64,000 bases of DNA from the NCBI GenBank assembly GCA_965218555.1, contig OZ244625.1:2356001-2420000 (forward strand), given 5' to 3'. Origin of the DNA: JAPPLB01 sp965218555 (lineage in GTDB: Bacteria; Acidobacteriota; Terriglobia; Bryobacterales; UBA6623). How positions within the stretch are numbered: position 1 is the first letter of the stretch; every line of letters starts with the position of its first letter. Of this stretch, positions 52,933 to 62,438 are shown one piece after another. Under the pieces are notes generated by a model. That model searched no databases. It was not told the origin of the DNA and saw only the letters and a program-made list of their open reading frames with translations. The position numbers and the translations under genes were made by a program.

Positions 52933-53856
52933 ATGCACATCCGACCCATGACCGAGGACGACCGCTACGAGGTCGCCGAGTTGATCTATGCGTCGATCAA
53001 CACCTGGTACCAGAGTCACAGCCTGCCGCAAGGCTTCCGGGGCGGTCCCCTCGTTGCCGGGGTTTTCTACGACGTCTACAGCGTCCTCGACCCGGGCTGC
53101 GCGCTCGTTGCCGAAAACCCAGAGACCGGGCGGCTCGCGGGTTCGTGCTTCTACCATCCGCGCTCGCACCACGTTTCCCTCGGCATCATGAACGTCCATC
53201 CGAACTACTTCGGACAGGGCGCCGGCCGAGCTCTGCTGCAGGAGATCATCGAATACACAGAGCAGCACGGCTACAAGGCGCTCCGCCTCGTCCAGAGCGC
53301 TTTGAATCTTGACTCCTTTTCTCTGTACAACAAGGCCGGCTTCGTTCCTCGCTACGCATATCAGGACATGGTGATCGCCGTCCCCAAGAGCGGCCTCGAC
53401 TTCCGAACGCCGGACCTCGATCGTGTCCGGGATGCGACGCTTGACGATGTTCCCGGGATGCTGGCGCTGGAGAGGGAAGTCAGCGGAATCACCCGCGAGC
53501 AGGACTATCGCTACTTCATCGAGAACGCACTTGGCTTCTGGCACATCAGCGTTTACGAGAACGATGAAGGCCGCATCGAGGGTTTCCTGGCTTCCTGCGG
53601 ACACCCCGCCATGAACATGATCGGGCCGGGGGTATCCCGCACCGAGAGCCAAGCCGCCGCGCTGTTGTTGCGCGAGCTCGATCAACACCGGGGGCGCTCA
53701 CCGGTCTTTGTCGTTCCCGTGGAAAAGGAAAAGCTTGTCAGGCGGCTTTATGACTGGGGTGCGCGCAACTGCGAGCTGCACTTTTGTCAGGTGCGGGGCG
53801 AGTTCCAACCTTATCGGGGCGTCAACCTGCCGACGTATCTGCCTGAATCCGCGTAG
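52933..53856 (+). CDS. Double GNAT acetyltransferase
   Basis: The 307-residue protein has a first GNAT domain with MHIRPMTEDDRYEVAELIYA, GIMNVHPNYFGQGAGRALLQ (the acetyl-CoA pyrophosphate loop Q-x-x-G-x-G/A) and the SFSLYNKAGFVPRYAYQDM ending. A second, more divergent GNAT-like half begins near residue 160 (VRDATLDDVPGMLALEREVS). The substrate is unknown. An alternative start at 52921 lacks support. Confidence 0.87.
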   Translation: MHIRPMTEDDRYEVAELIYASINTWYQSHSLPQGFRGGPLVAGVFYDVYSVLDPGCALVAENPETGRLAGSCFYHPRSHHVSLGIMNVHPNYFGQGAGRALLQEIIEYTEQHGYKALRLVQSALNLDSFSLYNKAGFVPRYAYQDMVIAVPKSGLDFRTPDLDRVRDATLDDVPGMLALEREVSGITREQDYRYFIENALGFWHISVYENDEGRIEGFLASCGHPAMNMIGPGVSRTESQAAALLLRELDQHRGRSPVFVVPVEKEKLVRRLYDWGARNCELHFCQVRGEFQPYRGVNLPTYLPESA

Positions 53857-53880
53857 ACAGAGCAAACCCCGGCTGCTTGT

Positions 53881-56088
53881 TCAGCGAACGACCACCTTGC
53901 CGGTCACCACGTTGTCGAAACGGTCGTAGACGCGCACCGCCACGGTGTGCTCGCCGGTCTCGACCGGCGGGGTAGCAAAGTCAAACGACAGTTCCTTGGC
54001 ATCGAACAGCCGTGTGGTCGGCAACAGCGGCTCCCACTCCCCGCCGTCAAGCGAGTATTCGGCCCTGCCGAGCAGCGAAGTCGCGTCCGCCGCGGCGAAC
54101 CGAACCCGCAAAGCGCTTCCGTCGTGCTCCGCCTGAAAACCGCGAATCGCGGGAGCGGAATTGTCGATCGCGAACGGCTCGCTCACCTTCGAGACTCTCA
54201 AAGTCTCTGATGCCGTGTTCGACGGAGAGTCAGAAGCCGTTAAGCGAACTCGATAGACCCCGTCGGCGAACGAGGTGCCGTCCCAATCATAGTGGGACTC
54301 CTCGACGCCGTCTTGGAGAAGCTTCCAGTTCTGCTCGTCCTCACCGCGAATTTCGACCTGAAAAACGAGATCGTCTCCATTTTCGTCTTTCGCCACCCAG
54401 CGTGCGCCCATCCGCCCCTGTGCTGCTGTCATCGGGGGCCCGCTCGATGGGCCGCTCGATCGTGAGCGTTGCGCCACGGGCCGCCCCAACGGGGGCAGCA
54501 CCAGATTCTTGGCCTGGGCCGCCCGCGGTTTCGATGGTGGGAACCGATAGTTCGGAGGCGTCACTTCCAGGTGAGTGATCACCGGACGCACGTTCTTGGG
54601 CAAGTAGTAAACCCTGACGGCATCGAGCAGGGGCGGCTCGTCACCTATCCGTGAGAGGACGGCCCGCCACTGCAGAAACCGCGCCGGAGACGATCCGGAC
54701 TGACCGCCTTCCGCAGATCCAACCGCCTCCCCCCAACTACTCCAGTTCTTTGAAGGGGCCGCCAAGTTTCCCGAACGCGTTGCGACGGCGATCGCCGCAC
54801 CTTGCGGCAACTGGTTGTCCCATTCCAGGCGGCCCCACCGAGCGAACCTTTTCGCGTCGAGCACGTCGGACTCGAACTCACCTCGCTCCGCCAACTCGGG
54901 TCCGAGCTCGTAGATTTTCCCGGTGTTGCTCGTCGCAAGCAGAACGGAGCCCGAGGTTCGCCGCAGGAGAGCGGTGATCTGTTCAGAGGGCATCGTCGCA
55001 ACCAACGTCTCCAAGGTCTCCGACTCAACCCGGAAAAGCCGGCCCTGCTCGCCCGTCGCCAGCAACAGCTTGCCGTCCGCGTCCAACCCCAAGGCGTACA
55101 CCGTATCCGCGCCGGAACTCCAGACTTTTCGCGGTTCGCCGTCCGGCAGAATGCGATAAATGTCGCTGCCACCCGTCAGACGCATGGGCACAGCCGATGA
55201 AGTCCTGGTTTGCAGGGACGCTCGCGGCTGAGCACTCTGTGTTTGGGACCGCGGCTGTCCGGCCTGCGGCACCTGCGGCGCCGCGACTGATCGCCGGGGC
55301 GGCGCGGTGGTCTGGCGGTTGCCGACCGCGGCTCCGTAGATGCTGCCGTCGTCTCCCAGAGCCAGCGCGGTGATTTCTTTCTTCGAGGACTGGTACATCA
55401 CGAACCCCGAAGCTCCGTCTTCGCCCTTCGACAGCCGCAGAATCAACGCACTCGGGTCGGTCCCGACAATCAGGTTCCCCTCATTGTCGATGAGCAGCAC
55501 ACGGACATGCGTCTCGCCTGTCTCAAAATAGACCTCGCCCTTACCCGCGGGCGTCACGCGGAAGATCTTGCCTTCGTCTCCCGTGGCGACAAACAGGTTC
55601 CCGACGGAGTCGAATGCCAAGTCCCAGATATATTCCGCTCCGGGATCGAAGAAGACTTCATAGCCGCCCGAAGGGTCGATCTTGTAGATCTTTCCGGCAG
55701 GCGACGTTGCGGCGTAAACGTTGTCATTCACGTCGATCGCGAGAGCATGCACTTCGATGTTGTCGCGCTCGAAAAACGTGCTCTTTCGTCCGTCCGCACC
55801 AATGCGAAAGACGCTCGCCTGAGGCCCTCCAGCGGCGAAAAGGTTTCCTTGGGAATCCTCCGCGAGCGCCCAAAGAAAGGCGGCGGGCGGCTCAAAACGC
55901 TCTTCGAGGCGCGGCGCGAGCATGAGCATACCGTCGCTACGGATCGAGATGTCGTTGGCTTTTCCCTTGCGGAAATCCTGATAGCCGCCCTGCTCCCAAC
56001 GCCGCGTCGTCTCGGAATGAACGGGCGCCGCTAGCAACGAGGCGACGGCCAGCAATGCCGCGCCCACGGCCCCGCCCTGGAGTCTCAT
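53881..56088 (-). CDS. Exported beta-propeller protein of unknown function
   Basis: The 735-residue product has a signal peptide (GGAVGAALLAVASLLAAPVHS). Residues about 60-380 form propeller-like repeats: FLWALAEDSQGNLFAAGGPQ, VHALAIDVNDNVYAATSPAG, YIWDLAFDSVGNLFVATGDE, VYALGLDADGKLLLATGEQG. The C-terminal third contains Ig-like segments (FSFDFATPPVETGEHTVAVRVYD-type ending). A Gln/Pro-rich linker lies near 250-290. It follows the S55 peptidase gene by 5 bases, so the two form an operon. Confidence 0.8.
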   Translation of the reverse strand: MRLQGGAVGAALLAVASLLAAPVHSETTRRWEQGGYQDFRKGKANDISIRSDGMLMLAPRLEERFEPPAAFLWALAEDSQGNLFAAGGPQASVFRIGADGRKSTFFERDNIEVHALAIDVNDNVYAATSPAGKIYKIDPSGGYEVFFDPGAEYIWDLAFDSVGNLFVATGDEGKIFRVTPAGKGEVYFETGETHVRVLLIDNEGNLIVGTDPSALILRLSKGEDGASGFVMYQSSKKEITALALGDDGSIYGAAVGNRQTTAPPRRSVAAPQVPQAGQPRSQTQSAQPRASLQTRTSSAVPMRLTGGSDIYRILPDGEPRKVWSSGADTVYALGLDADGKLLLATGEQGRLFRVESETLETLVATMPSEQITALLRRTSGSVLLATSNTGKIYELGPELAERGEFESDVLDAKRFARWGRLEWDNQLPQGAAIAVATRSGNLAAPSKNWSSWGEAVGSAEGGQSGSSPARFLQWRAVLSRIGDEPPLLDAVRVYYLPKNVRPVITHLEVTPPNYRFPPSKPRAAQAKNLVLPPLGRPVAQRSRSSGPSSGPPMTAAQGRMGARWVAKDENGDDLVFQVEIRGEDEQNWKLLQDGVEESHYDWDGTSFADGVYRVRLTASDSPSNTASETLRVSKVSEPFAIDNSAPAIRGFQAEHDGSALRVRFAAADATSLLGRAEYSLDGGEWEPLLPTTRLFDAKELSFDFATPPVETGEHTVAVRVYDRFDNVVTGKVVVR

Positions 56089-56093
56089 ATGCC

Positions 56094-58022
56094 CTATTTC
56101 ACCCGGAGTGTGATCGAATGGCTGCCGCTGACGATCCAGTCAAAGTCCATCGATGCCTGTGCCAGCACGGACTGCCTCTCGATCACCATGCGGCCGCGGC
56201 TCGACGTTCTCATGACGGTGAGGACCGACAACGGGATATTCGGCAGCGTCTTGTCGTCCAGATGAGCGGTCGGCGACTGCTGCATCAATGTCGCGTACAG
56301 CCGATTGTTCGCCGGCTCACGGTTCAAAGCCGCCACGGTTTCAGTGAGGTTCAGGAGGCGGTTGCTTTGCACCGCGAACTTGCGGCTGCGGTCCAGCGTT
56401 ACAGCATCGCTCACCAGGAGGCGCAGCAGGCCCTTTTGCGCATTCGGGGGCACCGTCACGGAAAACGATTCGGTCAGGCTCTGACCCCGATAGGGCTGCA
56501 GCACTACTTTCCCCGTCACGGTATCGCCCGGCCTCACTTCTCGCTGGTCCACCGAAACCTGCTCAATCACCGCGTGACGCCGCTGCGGCAACAGCTCGAT
56601 CGATACGTTGACGCTTTCGAACACCGGGAACTCGTCGCTGTTCCTGAACAGCGTGTTGAACTTATCGCCGACCCACCCCGCCAGCGCCATCGGCGCCGGA
56701 ATCGACGTGCCTGTTTCCGCTTGCATCGTCTGGAGGTCGATGGTCTGGTCGCCCTGCAGCTCGATGCTCCCCTTCAGCCGAAACGTCGACTCGAGTGCGT
56801 AGTCATTGAGTCCGAACATCGAGTTGAACACCGTCATCATCATTAGGGGAGGAGTCCACTTCTGGTTCTGGAAGACGTTGAAGCGCAGTTCCTTCTCGTG
56901 AATCAACGCGTCACGTTCTCCAAAGCTCTTGACGTTCACGTGGACAGGAATCATCGTCGCGTTCTCGCCGAGCACGCCCATGATGCCGGAGTGGCGGTCC
57001 TGCCGGAGCGCGCCGACGATTTCCGCCGAATTCGCGAATTTGACCGGCCGGAACGCGGAAGCCAGCACGGTCAGCACGTCGGCCGTTGCCATCGGCATCT
57101 CGATCGGACCCATGTTGAACATCGGGTGGCCGAATGCGAGGACCCGCTTCCCGTCGTTGTAGGTGACCGTACCCAGTGCGGTCGCGGACGAATCACCGGA
57201 GATCAGAACAGCCGCAACCGGCTCGCCCGGATTCAGAGCGCCGGCGCCGGCCACCCGTGAAGAGCCGGCCGAGGCGCCCACAGCACCGCCCTGCATCACC
57301 CGAACACCCGACTCGCGAAAGTACCCGGCGAACGCATCCACCACCGCGGGTTCCATGCCGGAGAAAGTCAGTGGCGTCTCGATCGGCATCATGTAGGAAT
57401 CCGCCGGAAGTTCGGCCGTTGACGCATTCCAGACCCGCTCGGCGAGCCCGAGCTTTCCCGTATCCGGCGTCGGCGCCGCCAGGGCCAGGGAACCGGCCGC
57501 CGCCCCCCCCGGGTCCCCGGCAAGCCTCGTCTCGACCGGCCGGCCGGCGTCGAACTCATTGATCTCGAGCATCAGATCGATCGGTGTGATCCCGGCGACG
57601 GCATCCGGCGAGAAGGTGCTGAATCGTAGTGATACCGCGCCCAGCAGTTTGCCGTCGTGATAGACCGGGCTGCCGCTCATGCCTCCAGCGACATTCGTGC
57701 GCGCCGCCTTGCCGCCCAGCTTCGCCAAGATGATGTGCTGTCCCGGCCCCCAAGTATTTCTCAGCACGCCGATCACTTCGACCGGTATCGGCTCGGGAGT
57801 CGTCCCCACGAACGCTGTCCAGGCCGTCGCTTGCATCCCCGGCTCAACATTCTCGAGAGGCAACACCTCAGCCGGTCCGGCCTGCGGAGGTCCATCAGGA
57901 GCGTGCCCCTGCCCAGCCGCCGCCGGCAACAAAGCCACCATGGTCAGCGCTGCCATCACAACCGCCGCGCTGGCCGAACCACCTCGGAGGCGGAAACAGA
58001 GAATGGAAAAAGCCATCCGCAT
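56094..58022 (-). CDS. Exported SpoIVB-type (S55) serine peptidase domain protein
   Basis: The product has about 642 residues with a signal peptide (SASAAVVMAALTMVALLPAA). The S55 domain shows VEPGMQATAWTAFVGTTPEP, the serine motif NVAGGMSGSPVYHDGKLLGA near residue 110, and GTVTYNDGKRVLAFGHPMFN. A C-terminal beta-rich domain of about 250 residues follows. In spore formers SpoIVB cleaves a signalling partner; no sporulation genes are seen here. The ATG at 58022 gives a normal signal peptide; codons above it are antisense to the DUF1844 gene. Confidence 0.82.
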   Translation of the reverse strand: MRMAFSILCFRLRGGSASAAVVMAALTMVALLPAAAGQGHAPDGPPQAGPAEVLPLENVEPGMQATAWTAFVGTTPEPIPVEVIGVLRNTWGPGQHIILAKLGGKAARTNVAGGMSGSPVYHDGKLLGAVSLRFSTFSPDAVAGITPIDLMLEINEFDAGRPVETRLAGDPGGAAAGSLALAAPTPDTGKLGLAERVWNASTAELPADSYMMPIETPLTFSGMEPAVVDAFAGYFRESGVRVMQGGAVGASAGSSRVAGAGALNPGEPVAAVLISGDSSATALGTVTYNDGKRVLAFGHPMFNMGPIEMPMATADVLTVLASAFRPVKFANSAEIVGALRQDRHSGIMGVLGENATMIPVHVNVKSFGERDALIHEKELRFNVFQNQKWTPPLMMMTVFNSMFGLNDYALESTFRLKGSIELQGDQTIDLQTMQAETGTSIPAPMALAGWVGDKFNTLFRNSDEFPVFESVNVSIELLPQRRHAVIEQVSVDQREVRPGDTVTGKVVLQPYRGQSLTESFSVTVPPNAQKGLLRLLVSDAVTLDRSRKFAVQSNRLLNLTETVAALNREPANNRLYATLMQQSPTAHLDDKTLPNIPLSVLTVMRTSSRGRMVIERQSVLAQASMDFDWIVSGSHSITLRVK

Positions 58023-58167
58023 CTGATCTGCAACTAAGCATATAACAAGGCCCCTAATTTTCCGCCAGACGGCTGTTCGATAACACGCATCAACTGAGCG
58101 CACCGCACGCTGCCGCACTGCCGCCGCCTGCTGATTCCTCAACCGGTCGTTGTTAAAATAAGTCCCG

Positions 58168-58614
58168 ATGAGCAACGACGCGGAAAAGCCGTCGATCAAG
58201 GTGAAGGATCGCAGACGCTTCTCGGCCGACGGCGAGCCCTTGAACAACGAGGAGACTGCCGCAGCAGAAGAATCCGTTGCCGCCGAGACAACGGCTGAGT
58301 CGACGGAACAGCGCGAGAGCCAGGCAAAATCCGCCACGTCTCCGCCGCCGCTCCCAGCGGCCAGCTTCGAACTACTCGTCATGTCCCTCGGGGTGCAAGC
58401 GCAAATGGAGCTGACCTCGCCCAACGATGCCGACGCGCCCGCGCCCAATCTCGACATGGCTCGCCACACCATCGATCTGCTGGCCGTTCTCAAGGACAAA
58501 ACAAAAGGGAACCTCAGCTTGGAGGAGTCCCGGCGGCTCGACAACACGTTGACCGAATTGCGGTTTCGCTACATTCAGCGGGTGAACGAAATCAACGAGA
58601 AGGCCAAAGGCTAG
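58168..58614 (+). CDS. DUF1844 protein
   Basis: The 148-residue protein has an acidic, low-complexity N-terminal half (EETAAAEESVAAETTAESTE) and the DUF1844 domain from about residue 64 (ASFELLVMSLGVQAQMELTS, DMARHTIDLLAVLKDKTKGN, LDNTLTELRFRYIQRVNEIN). The function is unknown. It heads a plus-strand run with the MBL protein, ribF and the aldolase. Confidence 0.9.
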   Translation: MSNDAEKPSIKVKDRRRFSADGEPLNNEETAAAEESVAAETTAESTEQRESQAKSATSPPPLPAASFELLVMSLGVQAQMELTSPNDADAPAPNLDMARHTIDLLAVLKDKTKGNLSLEESRRLDNTLTELRFRYIQRVNEINEKAKG

Positions 58615-58674
58615 ACGAGCGGAGGCGGGCTGTTGCAACCTGCCAGCCGCCGGACAAGCTTTCCCCATCTGGTC

Positions 58675-59478
58675 ATGTTGACCGATTCTCAGATCACCGT
58701 CCTCGGATCAGGCACGAGCGTGGGCGTCCCTACGATCGGATGCCGGTGCGCCGTGTGCCAATCCACCGACCCCCGCGACAAACGACTGCGCCCGTCAATC
58801 CTCGTGACGTTTTCCGAGGCCGGCCGGGAACGCAACGTCCTGATCGACACGACCCCGGACCTTCGCCAACAGGCTCTCGGCGCCGGCATCACGCGGCTCG
58901 ACGCCGTCCTCTACACGCACGCCCACGCCGATCACATCATGGGTTTGGATGACCTTCGCCCCTTCAACTACGGCCGCTCGGAGCGCATCCCGATCTATGG
59001 CATGGTGGAAACCCTCCGAAGCCTGCGGCGCGTGTTCCCGTACGCGTTCGAGGGAGAGGCCCTTCATCCAGGGGGCGTTCCTCGCGTCGCGGGCCATGAG
59101 CTCAACGGTAAGGCCCTCAACCTGTTCGGAATGCTGTTCGAGCCGATCCCGATTCGGCACGGCCCACTGACCGTGATGGGCTACCGATTCGGGCGCGCCG
59201 CCTATCTCACCGACCACAGTGACATCCCCGAGGAATCGCTGGCAAAGCTCCAGGGGCTCGATGTGCTTTTTCTCGATGCGCTCCGCCATGAGCCGCATCC
59301 CATGCATACCTCCGTCAGCCAAGCCCTCGCCTGGGCAGAGCGTCTCCAACCGAAGCGGGCTTTCTTTACGCACATCTGCCATGACCTGCCGCACCGTGAG
59401 ACCAACGAGTCTCTTCCCCGACATATCCGGTTGGCGCACGACGGCCTTCGGATTAGCGTCGTGGGAGCCGATTCGTAG
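58675..59478 (+). CDS. PhnP-like metallo-beta-lactamase-fold phosphodiesterase
   Basis: The 267-residue protein reads ITVLGSGTSVGVPTIGCRCA with the CxCxxC cysteine cluster typical of PhnP-type enzymes, then THAHADHIMGLDDLRPFN (metal site), YLTDHSDIPEESLAKLQGLD and FFTHICHDLPH. Relatives hydrolyse cyclic phosphodiesters; no phosphonate genes are nearby, so the substrate is open. The ATG at 58675 is preferred over TTG 58633. Confidence 0.87.
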   Translation: MLTDSQITVLGSGTSVGVPTIGCRCAVCQSTDPRDKRLRPSILVTFSEAGRERNVLIDTTPDLRQQALGAGITRLDAVLYTHAHADHIMGLDDLRPFNYGRSERIPIYGMVETLRSLRRVFPYAFEGEALHPGGVPRVAGHELNGKALNLFGMLFEPIPIRHGPLTVMGYRFGRAAYLTDHSDIPEESLAKLQGLDVLFLDALRHEPHPMHTSVSQALAWAERLQPKRAFFTHICHDLPHRETNESLPRHIRLAHDGLRISVVGADS

Positions 59479-59484
59479 AGAGAC

Positions 59485-60459
59485 ATGAAGTCGTACTGGG
59501 AACTCGATCAGGTGCCGGCTGACTTGCCCCCCACTGTCGTCACGATCGGGAACTTCGACGGTGTGCACAGGGGCCACACCGCCATCCTCGACCGCACGCG
59601 GGAGTTGGCCTCAACACTCCGGTTGGAGGCCTTGGCTCTCATTTTCGATCCCCACCCGACAAGAGTCGTACGCCCAAACAAAGCGCCCGCGCTTCTGACG
59701 CTGCCCGTCGAGCGGCTGTGGCGCTTCCGGCAGTTTGGCCTCCACGCCGGCGTCGTGATGAAGTTCACGCCGGAGGTTGCCACGCTCAGTCCCAAGGAGT
59801 TCGTCCAACGAGTCGTCGTCGACCGGCTGCACGCTCGCGCGGTGGTGGTTGGCGAAAACTTCCGGTTCGGATGTCGCCAAGCGGGTGACTTCACGCGACT
59901 CCGCGCCCTTGGCGAGGAACTGGGCTTTCGGGCGGAGGCGGTTCCCCCACTCGAGGTGGCTGGTGAGGCGATCAGCAGCACTCGTATCCGAGCGGCTGTC
60001 TCGGTCGGCGCTCTCGGCCTCGCCCGACGCCTTCTGGGCCGCCCTTTCAGCCTCCAGGGTCCGATCGTCACCGGACACGGCGTTGGCGCCCGCGAGACGG
60101 TGCCTACCTTGAATCTCAAACCCGAAGCGGAGGTGCTGCCCCCCACCGGCGTCTACGTCACAATGACTTGTGACCCCGTGCGCGGACAGACCTGGAAATC
60201 CATCTCGAACGTCGGCTACCGTCCGACCTTCGATGGTGAAGATCTCTCTGTGGAAACCCATGTGCTAGACGAATGGCGGGGTGAGCAGCCAGAGAGAATC
60301 GGATTGGCTTTCTACCGTCGTCTTCGAGAAGAGAAGCGCTTCGCATCCGCCGACAGATTGAAGCATCAGATTCAGTCCGACATCCGTTCCGCCGAGCGAT
60401 ACCTGCACAGGCTCTCGGCACTTAAGACCTCCAACCCGGAGGCATCGCCACGATCATAA
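59485..60459 (+). CDS. ribF: Bifunctional riboflavin kinase / FAD synthetase
   Basis: RibF makes FMN and FAD in the cytoplasm. The 324-residue protein has an N-terminal nucleotidyltransferase domain (TIGNFDGVHRGHTAILDRTR, FDPHPTRVV, VVVGENFRFG, ISSTRIRAAVSVG) and a C-terminal kinase domain (GPIVTGHGVGARETVPTLNL, PPTGVYVTMT, NVGYRPTFDG, VETHVLDEW). The usual kinase loop GRxLGFPTANL is altered to GHGVGARETVPTLNL. It starts 6 bases after the PhnP-like gene. Confidence 0.94.
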   Translation: MKSYWELDQVPADLPPTVVTIGNFDGVHRGHTAILDRTRELASTLRLEALALIFDPHPTRVVRPNKAPALLTLPVERLWRFRQFGLHAGVVMKFTPEVATLSPKEFVQRVVVDRLHARAVVVGENFRFGCRQAGDFTRLRALGEELGFRAEAVPPLEVAGEAISSTRIRAAVSVGALGLARRLLGRPFSLQGPIVTGHGVGARETVPTLNLKPEAEVLPPTGVYVTMTCDPVRGQTWKSISNVGYRPTFDGEDLSVETHVLDEWRGEQPERIGLAFYRRLREEKRFASADRLKHQIQSDIRSAERYLHRLSALKTSNPEASPRS

Positions 60460-60493
60460 CCCGATACCCAATCAGCAGCCAGGAGTTCGTTAC

Positions 60494-61522
60494 ATGCCCA
60501 ACAGATTTACGGCAGGAAAAATCGAAAACCTCAAAGCCCTCACCAACGACCGCGGCGTGATCGCCGCCGCCGCGATGGATCAGCGGGGCTCACTAAAAAA
60601 AGCCATTGGCGCCGCGAAAGGCATCGACCGAGGCGATGTCACCGATGAAATGATGACTGAGTTCAAGGTGGCCGTCTCGAAAGCCCTTACGCCTCACGCC
60701 AGCGCCATCCTGCTCGATCCGCAGTGGGGATTGCCTGCCGCTCAACTCCGCGACCCCCATGCCGGCCTGCTGCTTTCTTATGAAGAGTCCGGTTACGACA
60801 ACACGCAACCGGGCCGGCTGCCGTTTCTGCTGCCGGACATCTCGGTGCGCAACCTCAAAGAGGAGGGAGCGAACGCCGTTAAGATCCTGCTGTACTACAC
60901 GCCCTTCGAGCAGGAATCCATCAACGCCCGAAAGCACGCCTGGGTTGAACGTATCGGCGCCGAGTGTGTCGCCCACGATATTCCGTTCTTTCTGGAGTTT
61001 GTCGGTTACGATCCCGAGGGCGGCGACGAGAAGGGTTTCGAGTTCGCCAAGAAAAAACCGGCCGTGGTCGGGGGCAGCATGCAAGAGTTCTCGAAGGACC
61101 AGTACCATGTGGATGTCTTGAAGGTTGAGGTCCCCGTCAACTTGGCGTTTGCCGAAGGGGCCGGGGTATTCACCGGGCAGAGAGCCTACAGCAAGGAAGA
61201 GGCCCTCGAGCATTTCCGCCAGGCTGCTGAACTTGCCGCACGGCCCTTTATCTACCTCAGCGCCGGCGTCAGCAACGAGCAGTTCACGGAATCTCTGCGC
61301 TGGGCGGCGGAGGCAGGCGTCAATTTCTCGGGAGTTCTGTGCGGACGCGCTACCTGGAAGGAGGGAATCCCTGTTTACGGCCAGGGCGGCCCCGCAGCTC
61401 TCGAAGACTGGATGCGCGACCAGGGCGTCAAGAACATCAACAACGTCAACGACTGTCTCCAGGAAGCCACGCCGTGGTTTCATTTCTACGGAGCCGGCAG
61501 CCCCGAGGACTTGGCCGCCTGA
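60494..61522 (+). CDS. lacD: Tagatose 1,6-diphosphate aldolase, class I LacD type
   Basis: The enzyme cleaves tagatose 1,6-bisphosphate to two triose phosphates through a lysine Schiff base. The 342-residue protein has AAAMDQRGSLKKAI, ILLDPQWGLPA, ANAVKILLYYTPFE and the active-site Lys in VDVLKVEVPVN (about residue 211), with YLSAGVSNEQF and VLCGRATWKEG near the end. No other lac/tagatose gene is present. A GGAG site precedes the ATG. Confidence 0.92.
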   Translation: MPNRFTAGKIENLKALTNDRGVIAAAAMDQRGSLKKAIGAAKGIDRGDVTDEMMTEFKVAVSKALTPHASAILLDPQWGLPAAQLRDPHAGLLLSYEESGYDNTQPGRLPFLLPDISVRNLKEEGANAVKILLYYTPFEQESINARKHAWVERIGAECVAHDIPFFLEFVGYDPEGGDEKGFEFAKKKPAVVGGSMQEFSKDQYHVDVLKVEVPVNLAFAEGAGVFTGQRAYSKEEALEHFRQAAELAARPFIYLSAGVSNEQFTESLRWAAEAGVNFSGVLCGRATWKEGIPVYGQGGPAALEDWMRDQGVKNINNVNDCLQEATPWFHFYGAGSPEDLAA

Positions 61523-61622
61523 TCGACGAAACGTACCAACGCAACGACACGATTGGTGGAACGCGGCGTGCGCCGCCCCAAGCGCGAATTGCCGCTTGTA
61601 GACGGGATACGATTGCGTCGGC

Positions 61623-62426
61623 TTACAGTCCCAACTCCCCGCGTATCGCAATCGCCAGCTTGTCAACCTGAGCCACGGGCCAGCTAACCGCTCCGCTTGC
61701 CGCCAACAGCTCGGCCGTGTCGTCCTGCACCCCTTCTCCCAACACGACAGCCAGCGCCGACCCTTCGTTTTGGCGCCGCATCCGCTCAAACACAAAAGAG
61801 AGCCTGGTGGCGTCATTGATTTCGTTCCGAACCGCGACGCCGTGAACGTACGCCGTCGCTCCGTTTGGACGATACGAATAGTCGAAGGTGAACCGCATTC
61901 GCCGCCCACCGTACTGTACCGAGTCATTCGCCTTCAAGCCTCGGTCAGCATCGAGGAGGTAGTGTCGCCGGAAGCTGTCCTCCATGCGTAAACGCAGCGC
62001 TGCCCGAGTTCCCGCGAGCGGTCTCTCGTCGCGTTCAGCGCCGTTCAGCGGCTTGGGCGTCGTCACATAGGTATCAAACAGTCGATCCATCTCCGCCGGC
62101 GCGTTCCCGCCCCAGAACGTCTTCGGAGTCGTCACATCGAGTGATGCCGAAAGGTTTTTGCACAGCTCTTTAATGTAGGAAGCGAGGCCCTCCCCCGCCA
62201 GCCGATGTTCCTCGAACTCCTCCCGGAGCGCCTCGAGATAGGGCATCTCGACGAGCGGATGGCACTTCAGGCGGCCGAAATCGGATGCAAGGCGTGCGTC
62301 CAGGAGTTCCCGTTGCGCTCCATACAGCAACACGCCGACGTTGAAGAACTCCGCCGCTGCAACATTCGGCACATAGCGAATCAATTGAAAGTCATATCGT
62401 GATGACGCTTCACTCTTCGTCTGCAT
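61623..62426 (-). CDS. DUF3037 protein
   Basis: The 267-residue protein begins SSRYDFQLIRYVPNVAAAEF, FNVGVLLYGAQRELLDARLA, the DUF3037 signature. The second half (RRMRFTFDYSYRPNGATAYV onward) continues as in longer family members. Its function is unknown. It starts 12 bases after the HipA-like kinase gene; the two are frequent neighbours in other bacteria. Confidence 0.87.
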   Translation of the reverse strand: MQTKSEASSRYDFQLIRYVPNVAAAEFFNVGVLLYGAQRELLDARLASDFGRLKCHPLVEMPYLEALREEFEEHRLAGEGLASYIKELCKNLSASLDVTTPKTFWGGNAPAEMDRLFDTYVTTPKPLNGAERDERPLAGTRAALRLRMEDSFRRHYLLDADRGLKANDSVQYGGRRMRFTFDYSYRPNGATAYVHGVAVRNEINDATRLSFVFERMRRQNEGSALAVVLGEGVQDDTAELLAASGAVSWPVAQVDKLAIAIRGELGL

Positions 62427-62438
62427 CTCTCAACCTCT

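Noticed and set aside
58023..58547. Extension of the S55 peptidase frame upstream to 58547
   Set aside because: The extension is antisense to the DUF1844 gene, and a signal peptide starts at 58022.
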